A stretch of DNA of 64,000 nucleotides, from contig CAZEGV010000005.1 in NCBI GenBank assembly GCA_964511645.1, positions 1-64,000 of the forward strand, read 5' to 3'. The position numbers and the translations under genes are program-made. Position 1 is the first letter of the stretch. Each line of letters begins with the position of its first letter. The notes below the pieces were generated by a model, which did not search any database, was not told the DNA's origin, and worked only from the letters and a program-made list of their open reading frames with translations. The stretch comes from CAZEGV01 sp964511645 (GTDB lineage Bacteria > Bacteroidota > Bacteroidia > Cytophagales > JAAEPT01). Of the stretch, positions 18,878 through 26,524 are shown in pieces.

Positions 18878-18983
18878 AAGACCGTTGCAATCCCCCTGTA
18901 TCGAGCTTCACCACCTCTAAACCATCTTTTTAATACGCTCTACTTTAAATCGAGTTTTACCAATCATTTTAAGACCGTTGCAA
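18878..18983. repeat. Short direct repeat AAGACCGTTGCAA, two copies
   Basis: The 13-mer AAGACCGTTGCAA occurs at 18878-18890 and 18971-18983, inside the 449-bp gap 18797-19245. No gene, tRNA or other structure is visible in the remainder of that gap, apart from the terminator at its left end. Confidence 0.4.
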
Positions 18984-19245
18984 GGTGAGTTAAGTACAAA
19001 TAAATGTAATATACATACTGGACTAATGGAAAAAGAATGAAGTAAACTCAGTTAAATATAATGATAGTGACTCATTAAAAACCATTGATAAAATAAAAGT
19101 ATAATCCACCATTCAAGGTATTCATAGCAGACAGACTAAGAAACATGAAATCAATTTCTTTAATCAGGCACAATAAGTAATTGAAAAAATAAACAAAATC
19201 AGCCTTAGCTACTTTACCTCTCTCCTAACATTTTAAGTACTACAC

Positions 19246-20301
19246 CTATTTAACTATTTTTATTGTACTATACCTTTCTCCATCTGTGATTTTTAGAATA
19301 TGCAACCCAATACCTAAGTTTGAAATATTAATTACATTTTTAGTACCCTTTAATACCGTAGAACCATTTAAAGAAACTATTTCCCATTTCTTTACTTCTT
19401 CAAGAATGATTATACTATTTAGTGTTTGTTTAATCCTAATTTTATTAGACGACGGTTTGTTCAGCCCTAAGACATCACAATTAACATCCCAAACTGTGTT
19501 ACTCCCTTTTTTCCATGTAGAGGTATCATGGCTAGATAACACACAAACAGAGCTCAAATTAGGATTAGACTCTACATTTACCTTGGTAAGGTTAGGCACT
19601 CCTGTAAGATCAAGGCTTGTTAATTTATTATATTGTAATGACACCTTAGTAAGTTTTGAATTAACCCCTATATTAACAGTTGTTAAATCTGAAGTAATAA
19701 AAAAAAGATTTTCTAGGTTTTTATTATTACTAACATCTAGAGATGTCACACTTGTTTGTTGAATAAATGTTTCTGTGAGTGCTAAGTTTTGCGAAAAATC
19801 AATACTTGACCCATAAAACCTTCCTAAATCTATAGTTTTAAGTTTAGTTAAACTAGTAAGATCTAATGTTGTGTATTTATTATTATAAATTTTTAGTTTA
19901 GTAATTTCAGGATTCATAGAAAAATCAAATGACGTAATATTATTGCTGTTAGCTTTTAAATAAGTTAATTTTGTCAATTTCTTTAAATCTAGCTCTGTAA
20001 GATTATTGTTAGAAACAATTAGTGATGTTAAGTTAGTAAAATATTCAATCTCAGGCATCGATGAAATTTTATCGCCAAAAGAGCCTAACATGCCAAGATC
20101 TAAAGAGGTCAATTGCTGGCAATTATACGGTTTTATATGATCATTAAAATTATTTGCTAATGTTGTTTTGAGAACTAATGCTCTAAAAAAAAGAGAATCT
20201 TCAAATACAATGTCTGTAAAAAGATTTAATTGTGCTGAAACGGGTGTTTGTAAAAACAACAATACAATAGGGAAAAGAAATATTTTTTTCATAGTTTTCA
20301 T
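19246..20301 (-). CDS. Secreted leucine-rich repeat protein with T9SS sorting domain
   Basis: The 351-residue precursor starts with a signal peptide (about 1-23, cleaved after ...PVSAQ). About nine degenerate repeats of the pattern LTxLDLSxNxxL follow (about 60-255), for example LTSLIVSNNNLTELDLKKL and VTSLDVSNNKNLENL. A single Cys pair (VCVLSS..., DVNCDVLG) closes the repeat cap. The last ~70 residues end in LGIGLHILKITDGERYSTIKIVK, a type A T9SS sorting domain. Such proteins are usually surface-exposed; the ligand is unknown. It is monocistronic and low in GC like its neighbours. Confidence 0.85.
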   Translation of the reverse strand: MKTMKKIFLFPIVLLFLQTPVSAQLNLFTDIVFEDSLFFRALVLKTTLANNFNDHIKPYNCQQLTSLDLGMLGSFGDKISSMPEIEYFTNLTSLIVSNNNLTELDLKKLTKLTYLKANSNNITSFDFSMNPEITKLKIYNNKYTTLDLTSLTKLKTIDLGRFYGSSIDFSQNLALTETFIQQTSVTSLDVSNNKNLENLFFITSDLTTVNIGVNSKLTKVSLQYNKLTSLDLTGVPNLTKVNVESNPNLSSVCVLSSHDTSTWKKGSNTVWDVNCDVLGLNKPSSNKIRIKQTLNSIIILEEVKKWEIVSLNGSTVLKGTKNVINISNLGIGLHILKITDGERYSTIKIVK

Positions 20302-20434
20302 TAGTTAAAATTTCACTCCAATTATTTTAATCCTTAAAATTAAAGATTAAACTTTGATTTATTATTAATGTATTAACAAGCCTCATTTCTACACATTACT
20401 TGTCTGTATTTTTAATTAAGCTATTTTTCGCTTA

Positions 20435-20518
20435 ATTGGCTTAGAGATAGTAACGACATCCTTTCCTATTTTTTTATCGGAAAGATATAGCGAATAGCCT
20501 GACCTTATATAAGCCGAT
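20435..20518 (+). repeat. Dispersed structured element, copy C
   Basis: The closing stem is ATTGGCTTA (20435-20443) pairing with TAAGCCGAT (20510-20518). Inside it are GAGATAGTAACGACATCC, an inner hairpin around TTTCCTATTTTTTTATCGGAAA, and GATATAGCGAATAGCCTGACC. The third small hairpin of other copies is missing. The element ends 24 bp from the fabI stop codon, on the opposite strand. This gap (20302-20542) has no other feature. Confidence 0.65.
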
Positions 20519-20542
20519 AGAAAAATACAAGGAAATCTCCTA

Positions 20543-21355
20543 TTATTTTTCCATTTGTTCTATAATGTCAGCAGTAATCCCCGTACTTGAAAATCCTCCG
20601 TCATGCATTAAGTTTTGCATGGTTACTTTTTTGGTAAAGTCTGAGAACAAACTCACACAGTAATTTGCACAATCGTCAGCATCAGCATTTCCTAATGGTG
20701 ACATTTTTTCAGCAAAATCAATAAAAGCATTAAATCCTTTAATTCCTTTTCCTGCTGTAGTTACTGTGGGCGATTGAGAAATCGTATTGACACGGACTCC
20801 ATTTTTCTTAGCAAAAACATATCCGAAACTACGTCCAATAGATTCTAAGCAAGCTTTTGCTTGTGCCATATCTGTATAGTCAGGAAATACTCTCTGTGCG
20901 GCGATGTATGATAATGCCAAAATAGATCCACCTGCGTTCATATGATCTTTTTTGTATGCTACACTCATTATTTTATGAAATGATAATGCAGATACATCCA
21001 TAGATTTCATGTACCAGCTATAATTAAGGTCTTCGTAAGGTTTTTTCTTACGTATATTTGGACTCATCCCAATCGAGTGAAGGATAAAATCAATTTTACC
21101 TCCCAATATTTTTTCTGCTTGCTCAAATAGATTTTCGATTTCTTCAACTGAAGTAGCATCCGCAGGGATGATTTCAGAATCTGTTTTAGCAGCCAATTTA
21201 TTAATTTCCCCCATTTTCATTGCAAGAGCAGCATTTGTCAATACAAATTTAGCACCTTCTTCATGACACTTTTCAGCTACTTTCCAAGCGATAGAGCTAT
21301 CGTCTAATGCTCCAAAAACAATCCCTCTTTTTCCTTTTAATAAATTATAAGCCAT
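20543..21355 (-). CDS. fabI: Enoyl-[acyl-carrier-protein] reductase (NADH)
   Basis: FabI reduces trans-2-enoyl-ACP in each cycle of fatty-acid elongation. The 270-residue protein is a short-chain dehydrogenase variant with the FabI-specific N-terminus (KGKRGIVFGALDDSSIAWKVA), HSIGMSP in place of NNAG, and the catalytic Tyr-x6-Lys spacing in YTDMAQAK that distinguishes FabI from ordinary YxxxK reductases. It follows recN by 36 bp on the same strand. Confidence 0.95.
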   Translation of the reverse strand: MAYNLLKGKRGIVFGALDDSSIAWKVAEKCHEEGAKFVLTNAALAMKMGEINKLAAKTDSEIIPADATSVEEIENLFEQAEKILGGKIDFILHSIGMSPNIRKKKPYEDLNYSWYMKSMDVSALSFHKIMSVAYKKDHMNAGGSILALSYIAAQRVFPDYTDMAQAKACLESIGRSFGYVFAKKNGVRVNTISQSPTVTTAGKGIKGFNAFIDFAEKMSPLGNADADDCANYCVSLFSDFTKKVTMQNLMHDGGFSSTGITADIIEQMEK

Positions 21356-21391
21356 AATTTTTTTCTATTTAAGCTTCAAAGATAAGTATTC

Positions 21392-23047
21392 CTAATCGAA
21401 TCCCAACAATTCTTTGGCGATATTAAGTGCCGATTCGCTGGCATTGTCTCCACTCATCATTTTTGCGAGTTCTTGTACTCTTTCTTGTTTGTCTAATTGT
21501 TTCATCAGCGAGATTGTTTTGGCTGATGAGTGATCTTTATAAATATAATAATGCTGTTGCCCTTTAGCAGCTATCTGTGGCAGGTGAGTGATGATAATAA
21601 GTTGATGAGACTGAGCCATTTTCCTCATCATCTCTCCCATTTTAAGTGCTACATCTCCACTAATTCCTGTATCTATCTCGTCAAAGATAATGGTTGGCAT
21701 CTGCTGATGCTCGGCAGCAAGTAGTTTAAGGGTAAACATAAGCCTCGAAAATTCTCCTCCAGAAGCTACTTGATGAATTGGGGCTAATTGAGAACCCTTA
21801 TTGGCTGAAAATAAAAATTGAATATCATCGCAACCAAAAGCAGTAAACCCTTCTGTTTTATCTTGTTTAACTTCTAACTCTGCATTTTCCATCCCAAGAT
21901 TTTGCAATAAACCTACTACCCTATTTTGTAAATCAGGGATACATTTTTTACGCTCTTCACTAAGCTGAGCAGATAATTGAACCAAATATTTTTCTACTTC
22001 TTTTAATTCTTTTTGTAATGATATAATTTCTTTATCTACACTCCCTAATTGCTGTACTTTTTCAGCAATTTCTTCATGCTTTTGCAACAAAAGACTCACA
22101 TCTATTACTTGATGTTTGACTAGTAATTTGTTAATCGCATCAACTCTTTCTTTTATTTCAAAAGCTTTTTCATTGTCATAAATTAAGTTATCATTAGTAT
22201 TTCCTAGCTCTAAAGATAAGTCTTGGGATTCAATCAATAATGAATTTAATCGCTCATACAAATCTTGGTACTCCTTATACTCATTGATGTATTTTGAATT
22301 GGCTAATACTTGCTGTAACGTTGCTACAACACCATATTGTTCATCTTCCAAAGATTGAACGACTTGGCTTAATGAGTTTTTAATTTCTTCTGTTCCTTCT
22401 ATTTTTTTTAGCTTTTCTTCTAAGTCAGAATCTGTATCAGGGTTTAAGCTTAGCTCTTCAAATTCATTTAATAAAAAGTTATAATAATCAGCGTCTTGAG
22501 TCATTTGAGCTTGCTGACTTTCTAAAATATTCAGTTTTTTATTTAACTGGGTAAAGTTGGTGTATTGTTTTGAATAAGACGACAATAATCCGTTTGTTTC
22601 AGCAAACCCATCTAAGATTTTAAGCTGAAATTGGGCTTTTTTTAATAATAATGTTTCATGCTGAGAGTGCACGTCCAACAGTAGGACAGAAAGATGTTTT
22701 AGAAAATTTAATTTAACGGGGCTGTCATTGACAAATGCTCTTGATTTACCTGAAGGGGCTATTTCTCTTCTTACAATTAGCTCTGCTTCTACTTCTATAT
22801 CTTGAGAGAAGAGTAATTCATTTACTTGATTAGTATACTCACAAAACAAGCCTTCTATCACACATTTTGTATCGTCATTGAGTAAAGTCTTCGTATCTGC
22901 TCTAGCTCCCATAAGCAACCCTACCGCTCCAAGCATTATGGATTTTCCTGCTCCTGTCTCTCCTGTCACAACATTCATTCCACCAGCAGGACTCAAATGA
23001 AGCTTATCTATTAAAACATAGTTAGAGATGTGTAAATCTTTGAGCAT
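21392..23047 (-). CDS. recN: DNA repair protein RecN
   Basis: RecN is an SMC-like ATPase acting in double-strand break repair. The 551-residue protein has an N-terminal Walker A (GETGAGKS, about 29-36), a long coiled-coil middle (about 150-370, rich in Glu, Lys, Gln and Leu), and the ABC signature ASGGEFSRLM with Walker B TIIFDEIDTGISG near the C-terminus. Its ATG shares a base with the stop codon of the small upstream gene (TAATG), indicating coupled translation. Confidence 0.96.
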   Translation of the reverse strand: MLKDLHISNYVLIDKLHLSPAGGMNVVTGETGAGKSIMLGAVGLLMGARADTKTLLNDDTKCVIEGLFCEYTNQVNELLFSQDIEVEAELIVRREIAPSGKSRAFVNDSPVKLNFLKHLSVLLLDVHSQHETLLLKKAQFQLKILDGFAETNGLLSSYSKQYTNFTQLNKKLNILESQQAQMTQDADYYNFLLNEFEELSLNPDTDSDLEEKLKKIEGTEEIKNSLSQVVQSLEDEQYGVVATLQQVLANSKYINEYKEYQDLYERLNSLLIESQDLSLELGNTNDNLIYDNEKAFEIKERVDAINKLLVKHQVIDVSLLLQKHEEIAEKVQQLGSVDKEIISLQKELKEVEKYLVQLSAQLSEERKKCIPDLQNRVVGLLQNLGMENAELEVKQDKTEGFTAFGCDDIQFLFSANKGSQLAPIHQVASGGEFSRLMFTLKLLAAEHQQMPTIIFDEIDTGISGDVALKMGEMMRKMAQSHQLIIITHLPQIAAKGQQHYYIYKDHSSAKTISLMKQLDKQERVQELAKMMSGDNASESALNIAKELLGFD

Positions 23048-23262
23048 TATACCGAGTAAATAATTTCATCTATAATAGAAATGTCAAGATGATGTTTGTT
23101 CCCTAACATATTACGAATTGTCAATATATTGCTTTTTATTTCTATAAAAACTCCATGATATACTTGTGCAGATATCATCACCACATCTAATTCTCTATTA
23201 ATTAAATCAGAGCTTGTGGCTATTATATCTTTCTTAGCAATTCTAATCAAGCGTCTTCCCAT
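23047..23262 (-). CDS. Small protein, possibly Sm/Hfq-like fold
   Basis: This 71-residue protein sits between DUF4835 and recN. It starts 2 bp after the stop of the former and its stop overlaps the recN start by one base, which strongly supports a real gene. An N-terminal basic segment (MGRRLIRIAKK) is followed by a predicted set of short strands: LDVVMISAQVYHGVFIEI, NILTIRNMLGNKHH, LDISIIDEIIYSV. The hydrophobic pattern with a central Gly (VYHGVFIEI), a mid Leu-rich strand with Asn, and a terminal strand resembles the Sm motif layout. That fold assignment is by eye only. The function is unknown. Confidence 0.6.
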   Translation of the reverse strand: MGRRLIRIAKKDIIATSSDLINRELDVVMISAQVYHGVFIEIKSNILTIRNMLGNKHHLDISIIDEIIYSV

Positions 23263-23264
23263 CT

Positions 23265-24179
23265 CTAATTCCTGACAATTTCTTGGTACCTTTCTGTGTT
23301 AGCGGGATCTACACTACGCAAAATATTGTAAACATCAGATTTTTCTTTTGAAGTTTTTAAGCCTTTAAAAATAAGAATGAATTCATCTCTTTTTGCTTTA
23401 AACATTCCTTCTATATAAATACTAATAGGTACAACTTGTCTTGTTTCTTGTAATGCTTTTATAAATGCTATGGCTTGTTGTTGAGATTCTTTTGGCTTAT
23501 CTTCAAAAACATCCATCCCCAACCTATGGTATTGATAGTAAGCAATACGTGCTTTCTCTACTTGAGGGCTATTGGTTTGGTTCATCAAGCCCCAACGATT
23601 ATTAGGATCTTTACCATTAAGCCAACCATCCGAAATACCCTGTGGCACTGCATTTAAAACATTTCGTGCAATGTCAAAATAGCTTGTACCACCCAACTCC
23701 GAAAAAGAATCATAATCATAACCTATAATCATATACGCATAAAAGGAAAGTATTGAAGTGAGGTTATTTGTGTAAGCATTTTGATTAAAAAACAAGGTTT
23801 GACCTGCTCTATATTCAAAACTTACATATTTATCAAAAAAAGAAAAAGTAGGTGTTTCGTAACCTGAATTATAAACTGGTCGAACAGACTGTATCTGAGC
23901 CGTCCCTGAATAAACTCCTTTGTTTACATCTCCTTGGGACAACTGAATAACGATACTACAATCTATTTTTTCGTGAGATTGAAATTCGTCTTCGGTCCAT
24001 TGTTGGTCATTAATAAACCGCTGAAGGTTTTGTTGCATTTCTACAAATACTTGCTTCTCTTGTGTCTGCACTTGATCAGCATCAATTATTACTTTGCAAT
24101 TGAGCTCTTGAGCTGTAGCAATTACAGTAAAAAAAAGAAAAATATTACACAGTATTTTTTTGAAAAATCTTAATGACAT
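23265..24179 (-). CDS. DUF4835 family protein
   Basis: The 304-residue protein has a signal peptide (about 1-22, ...FFTVIATAQ). The sequence matches the Bacteroidota DUF4835 pattern: LNCKVIIDADQVQTQEKQVF near the start, the WTEDEFQSHEKIDCSI block, YDSFSELGG in the middle, and IYIEGMFKAKRDEF near the end. This family nearly always lies between coaBC and recN in Bacteroidota, as here. It is probably periplasmic; function unknown. Its start overlaps the end of coaB by 35 bp. Confidence 0.85.
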   Translation of the reverse strand: MSLRFFKKILCNIFLFFTVIATAQELNCKVIIDADQVQTQEKQVFVEMQQNLQRFINDQQWTEDEFQSHEKIDCSIVIQLSQGDVNKGVYSGTAQIQSVRPVYNSGYETPTFSFFDKYVSFEYRAGQTLFFNQNAYTNNLTSILSFYAYMIIGYDYDSFSELGGTSYFDIARNVLNAVPQGISDGWLNGKDPNNRWGLMNQTNSPQVEKARIAYYQYHRLGMDVFEDKPKESQQQAIAFIKALQETRQVVPISIYIEGMFKAKRDEFILIFKGLKTSKEKSDVYNILRSVDPANTERYQEIVRN

Positions 24180-24801
24180 GTTTTACAATATCTTTAGCTA
24201 CTTCTGTTTTAGCCTTAGCTTCAAACTCTAATTTATTTTCTTTGTCTAAAATAGTAATTTTATTATTATCCCCACCAAAACAAGTGTCTTTATTCTGCAT
24301 AGAATTTAACACAACAAAGTCTAAATTTTTACTAATTAACTTTTTTCGGGCGTTTTCTTCTTCGTTATTAGTTTCTAAAGCAAATCCCACAGCTATTTGT
24401 GACTCCTTTTTACTTTCCCCAATTGTTTTGGCAATGTCAATTGTTTTTTTTAGCTCTATACTAAAAGTGTCCTTTTTCTTTTTTATTTTTTGAGAGGCTA
24501 CAGTTATTGGCGTATAATCAGCCACTGCCGCCGCTAATATATAAGCATCCATTTGATCAATATGACGCTCTACGGCTTCATACATTTCTTGAGCTGAGGT
24601 TACCTCCTCTATTTTAGCATTTTGGTTAGGCTTCAAGCAAGTTGGACCTGTTACTAAAATCACCTCTGCTCCTTCTTCTATTAGGCTATCTACAATAGCA
24701 TACCCCATCTTCCCAGATGAGTGATTACCGATATAACGTACTGGGTCTATTGCTTCCTGCGTAGGTCCTGCTGTTACTAAGACCTTTTTTCCTTCTAGCA
24801 T
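24145..24801 (-). CDS. coaB: Phosphopantothenate-cysteine ligase (CoaB), separate from CoaC
   Basis: CoaB joins cysteine to 4'-phosphopantothenate in coenzyme A synthesis. The 218 residues align with the C-terminal half of the usual CoaBC fusion: GKKVLVTAGPTQEAIDPVRYIGNHSSGKMGYAI, then AAAVADYTP with its Asn/Ala region, IKKKKDTFSIEL and FALETNNEE. The ATG lies inside the last codons of coaC (AAATGCTAG), one frame back, giving a 7-bp overlap. In most Bacteroidota this boundary is an in-frame linker, so the gene is either truly split and translationally coupled or separated by a single-base change. Confidence 0.88.
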   Translation of the reverse strand: MLEGKKVLVTAGPTQEAIDPVRYIGNHSSGKMGYAIVDSLIEEGAEVILVTGPTCLKPNQNAKIEEVTSAQEMYEAVERHIDQMDAYILAAAVADYTPITVASQKIKKKKDTFSIELKKTIDIAKTIGESKKESQIAVGFALETNNEEENARKKLISKNLDFVVLNSMQNKDTCFGGDNNKITILDKENKLEFEAKAKTEVAKDIVKHVIKIFQKNTV

Positions 24802-25328
24802 TTCTCTCTTTTCAAATAAGCTAAAATATCTTCTGGTTCTGCCATTCGACCTCTACCATTTAGCCCAGAGGCTAGTTCTCCTTCCTGAGCGTCTATGAGC
24901 TCATTTCCGTAAGATTGGATTTTAGCTAAATTATTTTGAGTAGATGGATGAATATACATATCTAAATCCATTGCTGGTGCAACCACTACTGGACATCTTG
25001 TCGATAAGTAAGTAGCTAATAACAAATTATCACAAAGTCCATTTGCCATTTTGGCTAAAGTATTAGCAGTAAGCGGTGCTATAAGCATCACATCTGCCCA
25101 CAGTCCTAGTTCTACATGATTATTCCACTGCCCATTAGTAGATTCAAAATTTGTGTAAACGGGGTTTTTAGATAAGGTTGAAAGCGTTAAAGGAGTTATA
25201 AAAGAGGTAGATGATTTGCTCATCACAATACGTACTTCCCAACCTTCTTTGACCATAAGCCTAGTAAGGTGGGCTATTTTGTATGCCGCGATACTTCCAC
25301 AAACTCCTATAAGTACTTTCTTCTTCAC
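24795..25328 (-). CDS. coaC: Phosphopantothenoylcysteine decarboxylase (CoaC), separate from CoaB
   Basis: CoaC is the flavoprotein that decarboxylates phosphopantothenoylcysteine. The 177 residues cover the whole domain: GVCGSIAAYK for FMN binding, the catalytic His in WNNHVELGLWAD, and the substrate motif PAMDLDMY, ending GRMAEPEDILAYLKREKC. In the fused protein the chain would continue into CoaB; here a TAG follows. The gene follows the omega-like subunit gene closely. Confidence 0.88.
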   Translation of the reverse strand: MKKKVLIGVCGSIAAYKIAHLTRLMVKEGWEVRIVMSKSSTSFITPLTLSTLSKNPVYTNFESTNGQWNNHVELGLWADVMLIAPLTANTLAKMANGLCDNLLLATYLSTRCPVVVAPAMDLDMYIHPSTQNNLAKIQSYGNELIDAQEGELASGLNGRGRMAEPEDILAYLKREKC

Positions 25329-25332
25329 CTGG

Positions 25333-25641
25333 CTATCCTTCGATATTCTCGCGTTGACGTACCATTACTTTATCATCCATAAATTCCATCAAAGCTACCA
25401 TTGGTGGTTTTGGAAGACGTTCGTAATATCTTGAAATTTCGATTTGTTCTCTGTTTTCAAAAATTTCTTCTAAATTATCAACAGTAGAAGCAAATTCAGC
25501 TAATTTTGCATTCAAATCATCTTTTGTTTTTACTGCAATTTGGTTAGATCGTTGTGCTACAACTTTGATAGACTTATAGATATTACCTGATTTATCGGCA
25601 AGCTCACTAAGGTTACGAGTAACAATTGATGCTTTCTTCAT
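25333..25641 (-). CDS. RNA polymerase omega-like subunit (Rpb6-like)
   Basis: The 102-residue protein lies between bamD and coaC, the standard place for the Bacteroidota omega-type subunit. It has the expected N-terminal region NIYKSIKVVAQRSNQIAVKTKDDL, matching the Rpb6/omega helix that contacts beta-prime, then an acidic segment and the ERLPKPPMVALMEF tail typical of the family. It probably helps assemble core RNA polymerase. Identification rests on motif recall and synteny. Confidence 0.8.
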   Translation of the reverse strand: MKKASIVTRNLSELADKSGNIYKSIKVVAQRSNQIAVKTKDDLNAKLAEFASTVDNLEEIFENREQIEISRYYERLPKPPMVALMEFMDDKVMVRQRENIEG

Positions 25642-25648
25642 GACTATT

Positions 25649-26479
25649 TTATTTATTTTGGATATTTTCTAGTTCAGTTTCTATTTGCTTAAACAGTTGC
25701 TCTGCTTCTTGCAAATATCCACTATTAGGGTATTTACGAACAAAATCATAGTAAAATGTTTTACCATCATTTAGCCTGTCTTTTTTTAGATAATGTGTTT
25801 TTCCATTTTTAACTAATCGTTCAACACTTCTTTTTGCAAAAAAACGTTGGGCTTTGAGTTTTAAAAAGTTCAATTCTTCGTTATATTCAGAACTAGGGTA
25901 ATCCAACACAAAATCAGTAAAAGAAAGCACTGCTGCACGATAATGCTCTATCTTGTAATTTAATTTGGCTATTCTGTATGCTTTATTTTCTAATTTTTTG
26001 ATTAACGATTCAATTTTCTCGCTACACTCTTTTTTATTTTCCGTATCTGGATATTGGTTCAAAAAACGCTGTAAAGCATTCATTGCCTTAAATGTATTGG
26101 TTTGATCCAATTCTATCTCTGGAGAAAGCGCGTAGAGGGTTTTAGCATACATAAACATTGCATCTTCTACCTTTTCGCTACGAGGGTATTTTTCGTAAAA
26201 ACGCCTAAATCCATCAGAGGCATACACCAAACTTCCTTCATAATAATTGCAATAAGCATTCATCAAGTGAATCTCTTTTGCCTCTGGTCTACCAGCACTA
26301 TAAGCAATAATGTCTTCAAACAAATATCCTGCACGATAATAGTTTTTTTCTTGAAAATATTTTTCAGCAGCTGAATATTTTTCTTCAAAAGTCCCTTTAC
26401 GCTGTATTCTTCCAAAATCGGAGCAAGCCGAAAACAGTAGTAATAGTACAAAAATACCGTGTATACGCATTTTTTTCAT
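25649..26479 (-). CDS. bamD: Outer membrane assembly lipoprotein BamD
   Basis: BamD is a TPR-rich lipoprotein of the BAM complex that inserts outer-membrane barrels. I chose the ATG at 26479 because it opens a clean lipoprotein signal (MKKMRIHGIFVLLLLFSACS, lipobox FSAC); the upstream TTG at 26497 adds six non-signal residues. The mature part contains about five TPR-like helical pairs (YSAAEKYFQEKNYYRAGYLFEDII, and similar through residue 265) and the YPRSEKVEDAMF pattern. The length of about 276 residues is normal. Confidence 0.9.
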   Translation of the reverse strand: MKKMRIHGIFVLLLLFSACSDFGRIQRKGTFEEKYSAAEKYFQEKNYYRAGYLFEDIIAYSAGRPEAKEIHLMNAYCNYYEGSLVYASDGFRRFYEKYPRSEKVEDAMFMYAKTLYALSPEIELDQTNTFKAMNALQRFLNQYPDTENKKECSEKIESLIKKLENKAYRIAKLNYKIEHYRAAVLSFTDFVLDYPSSEYNEELNFLKLKAQRFFAKRSVERLVKNGKTHYLKKDRLNDGKTFYYDFVRKYPNSGYLQEAEQLFKQIETELENIQNK

Positions 26480-26524
26480 AAGCTGACAAAGATACAAGAT
26501 TAGTTAGTCATTATCAAACGCTTT

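Noticed and set aside
19286..19762. 158-codon plus-strand open frame opposite the leucine-rich repeat gene
   Set aside because: It is a by-product of the repeat composition; the minus-strand protein has a signal peptide and sorting domain.
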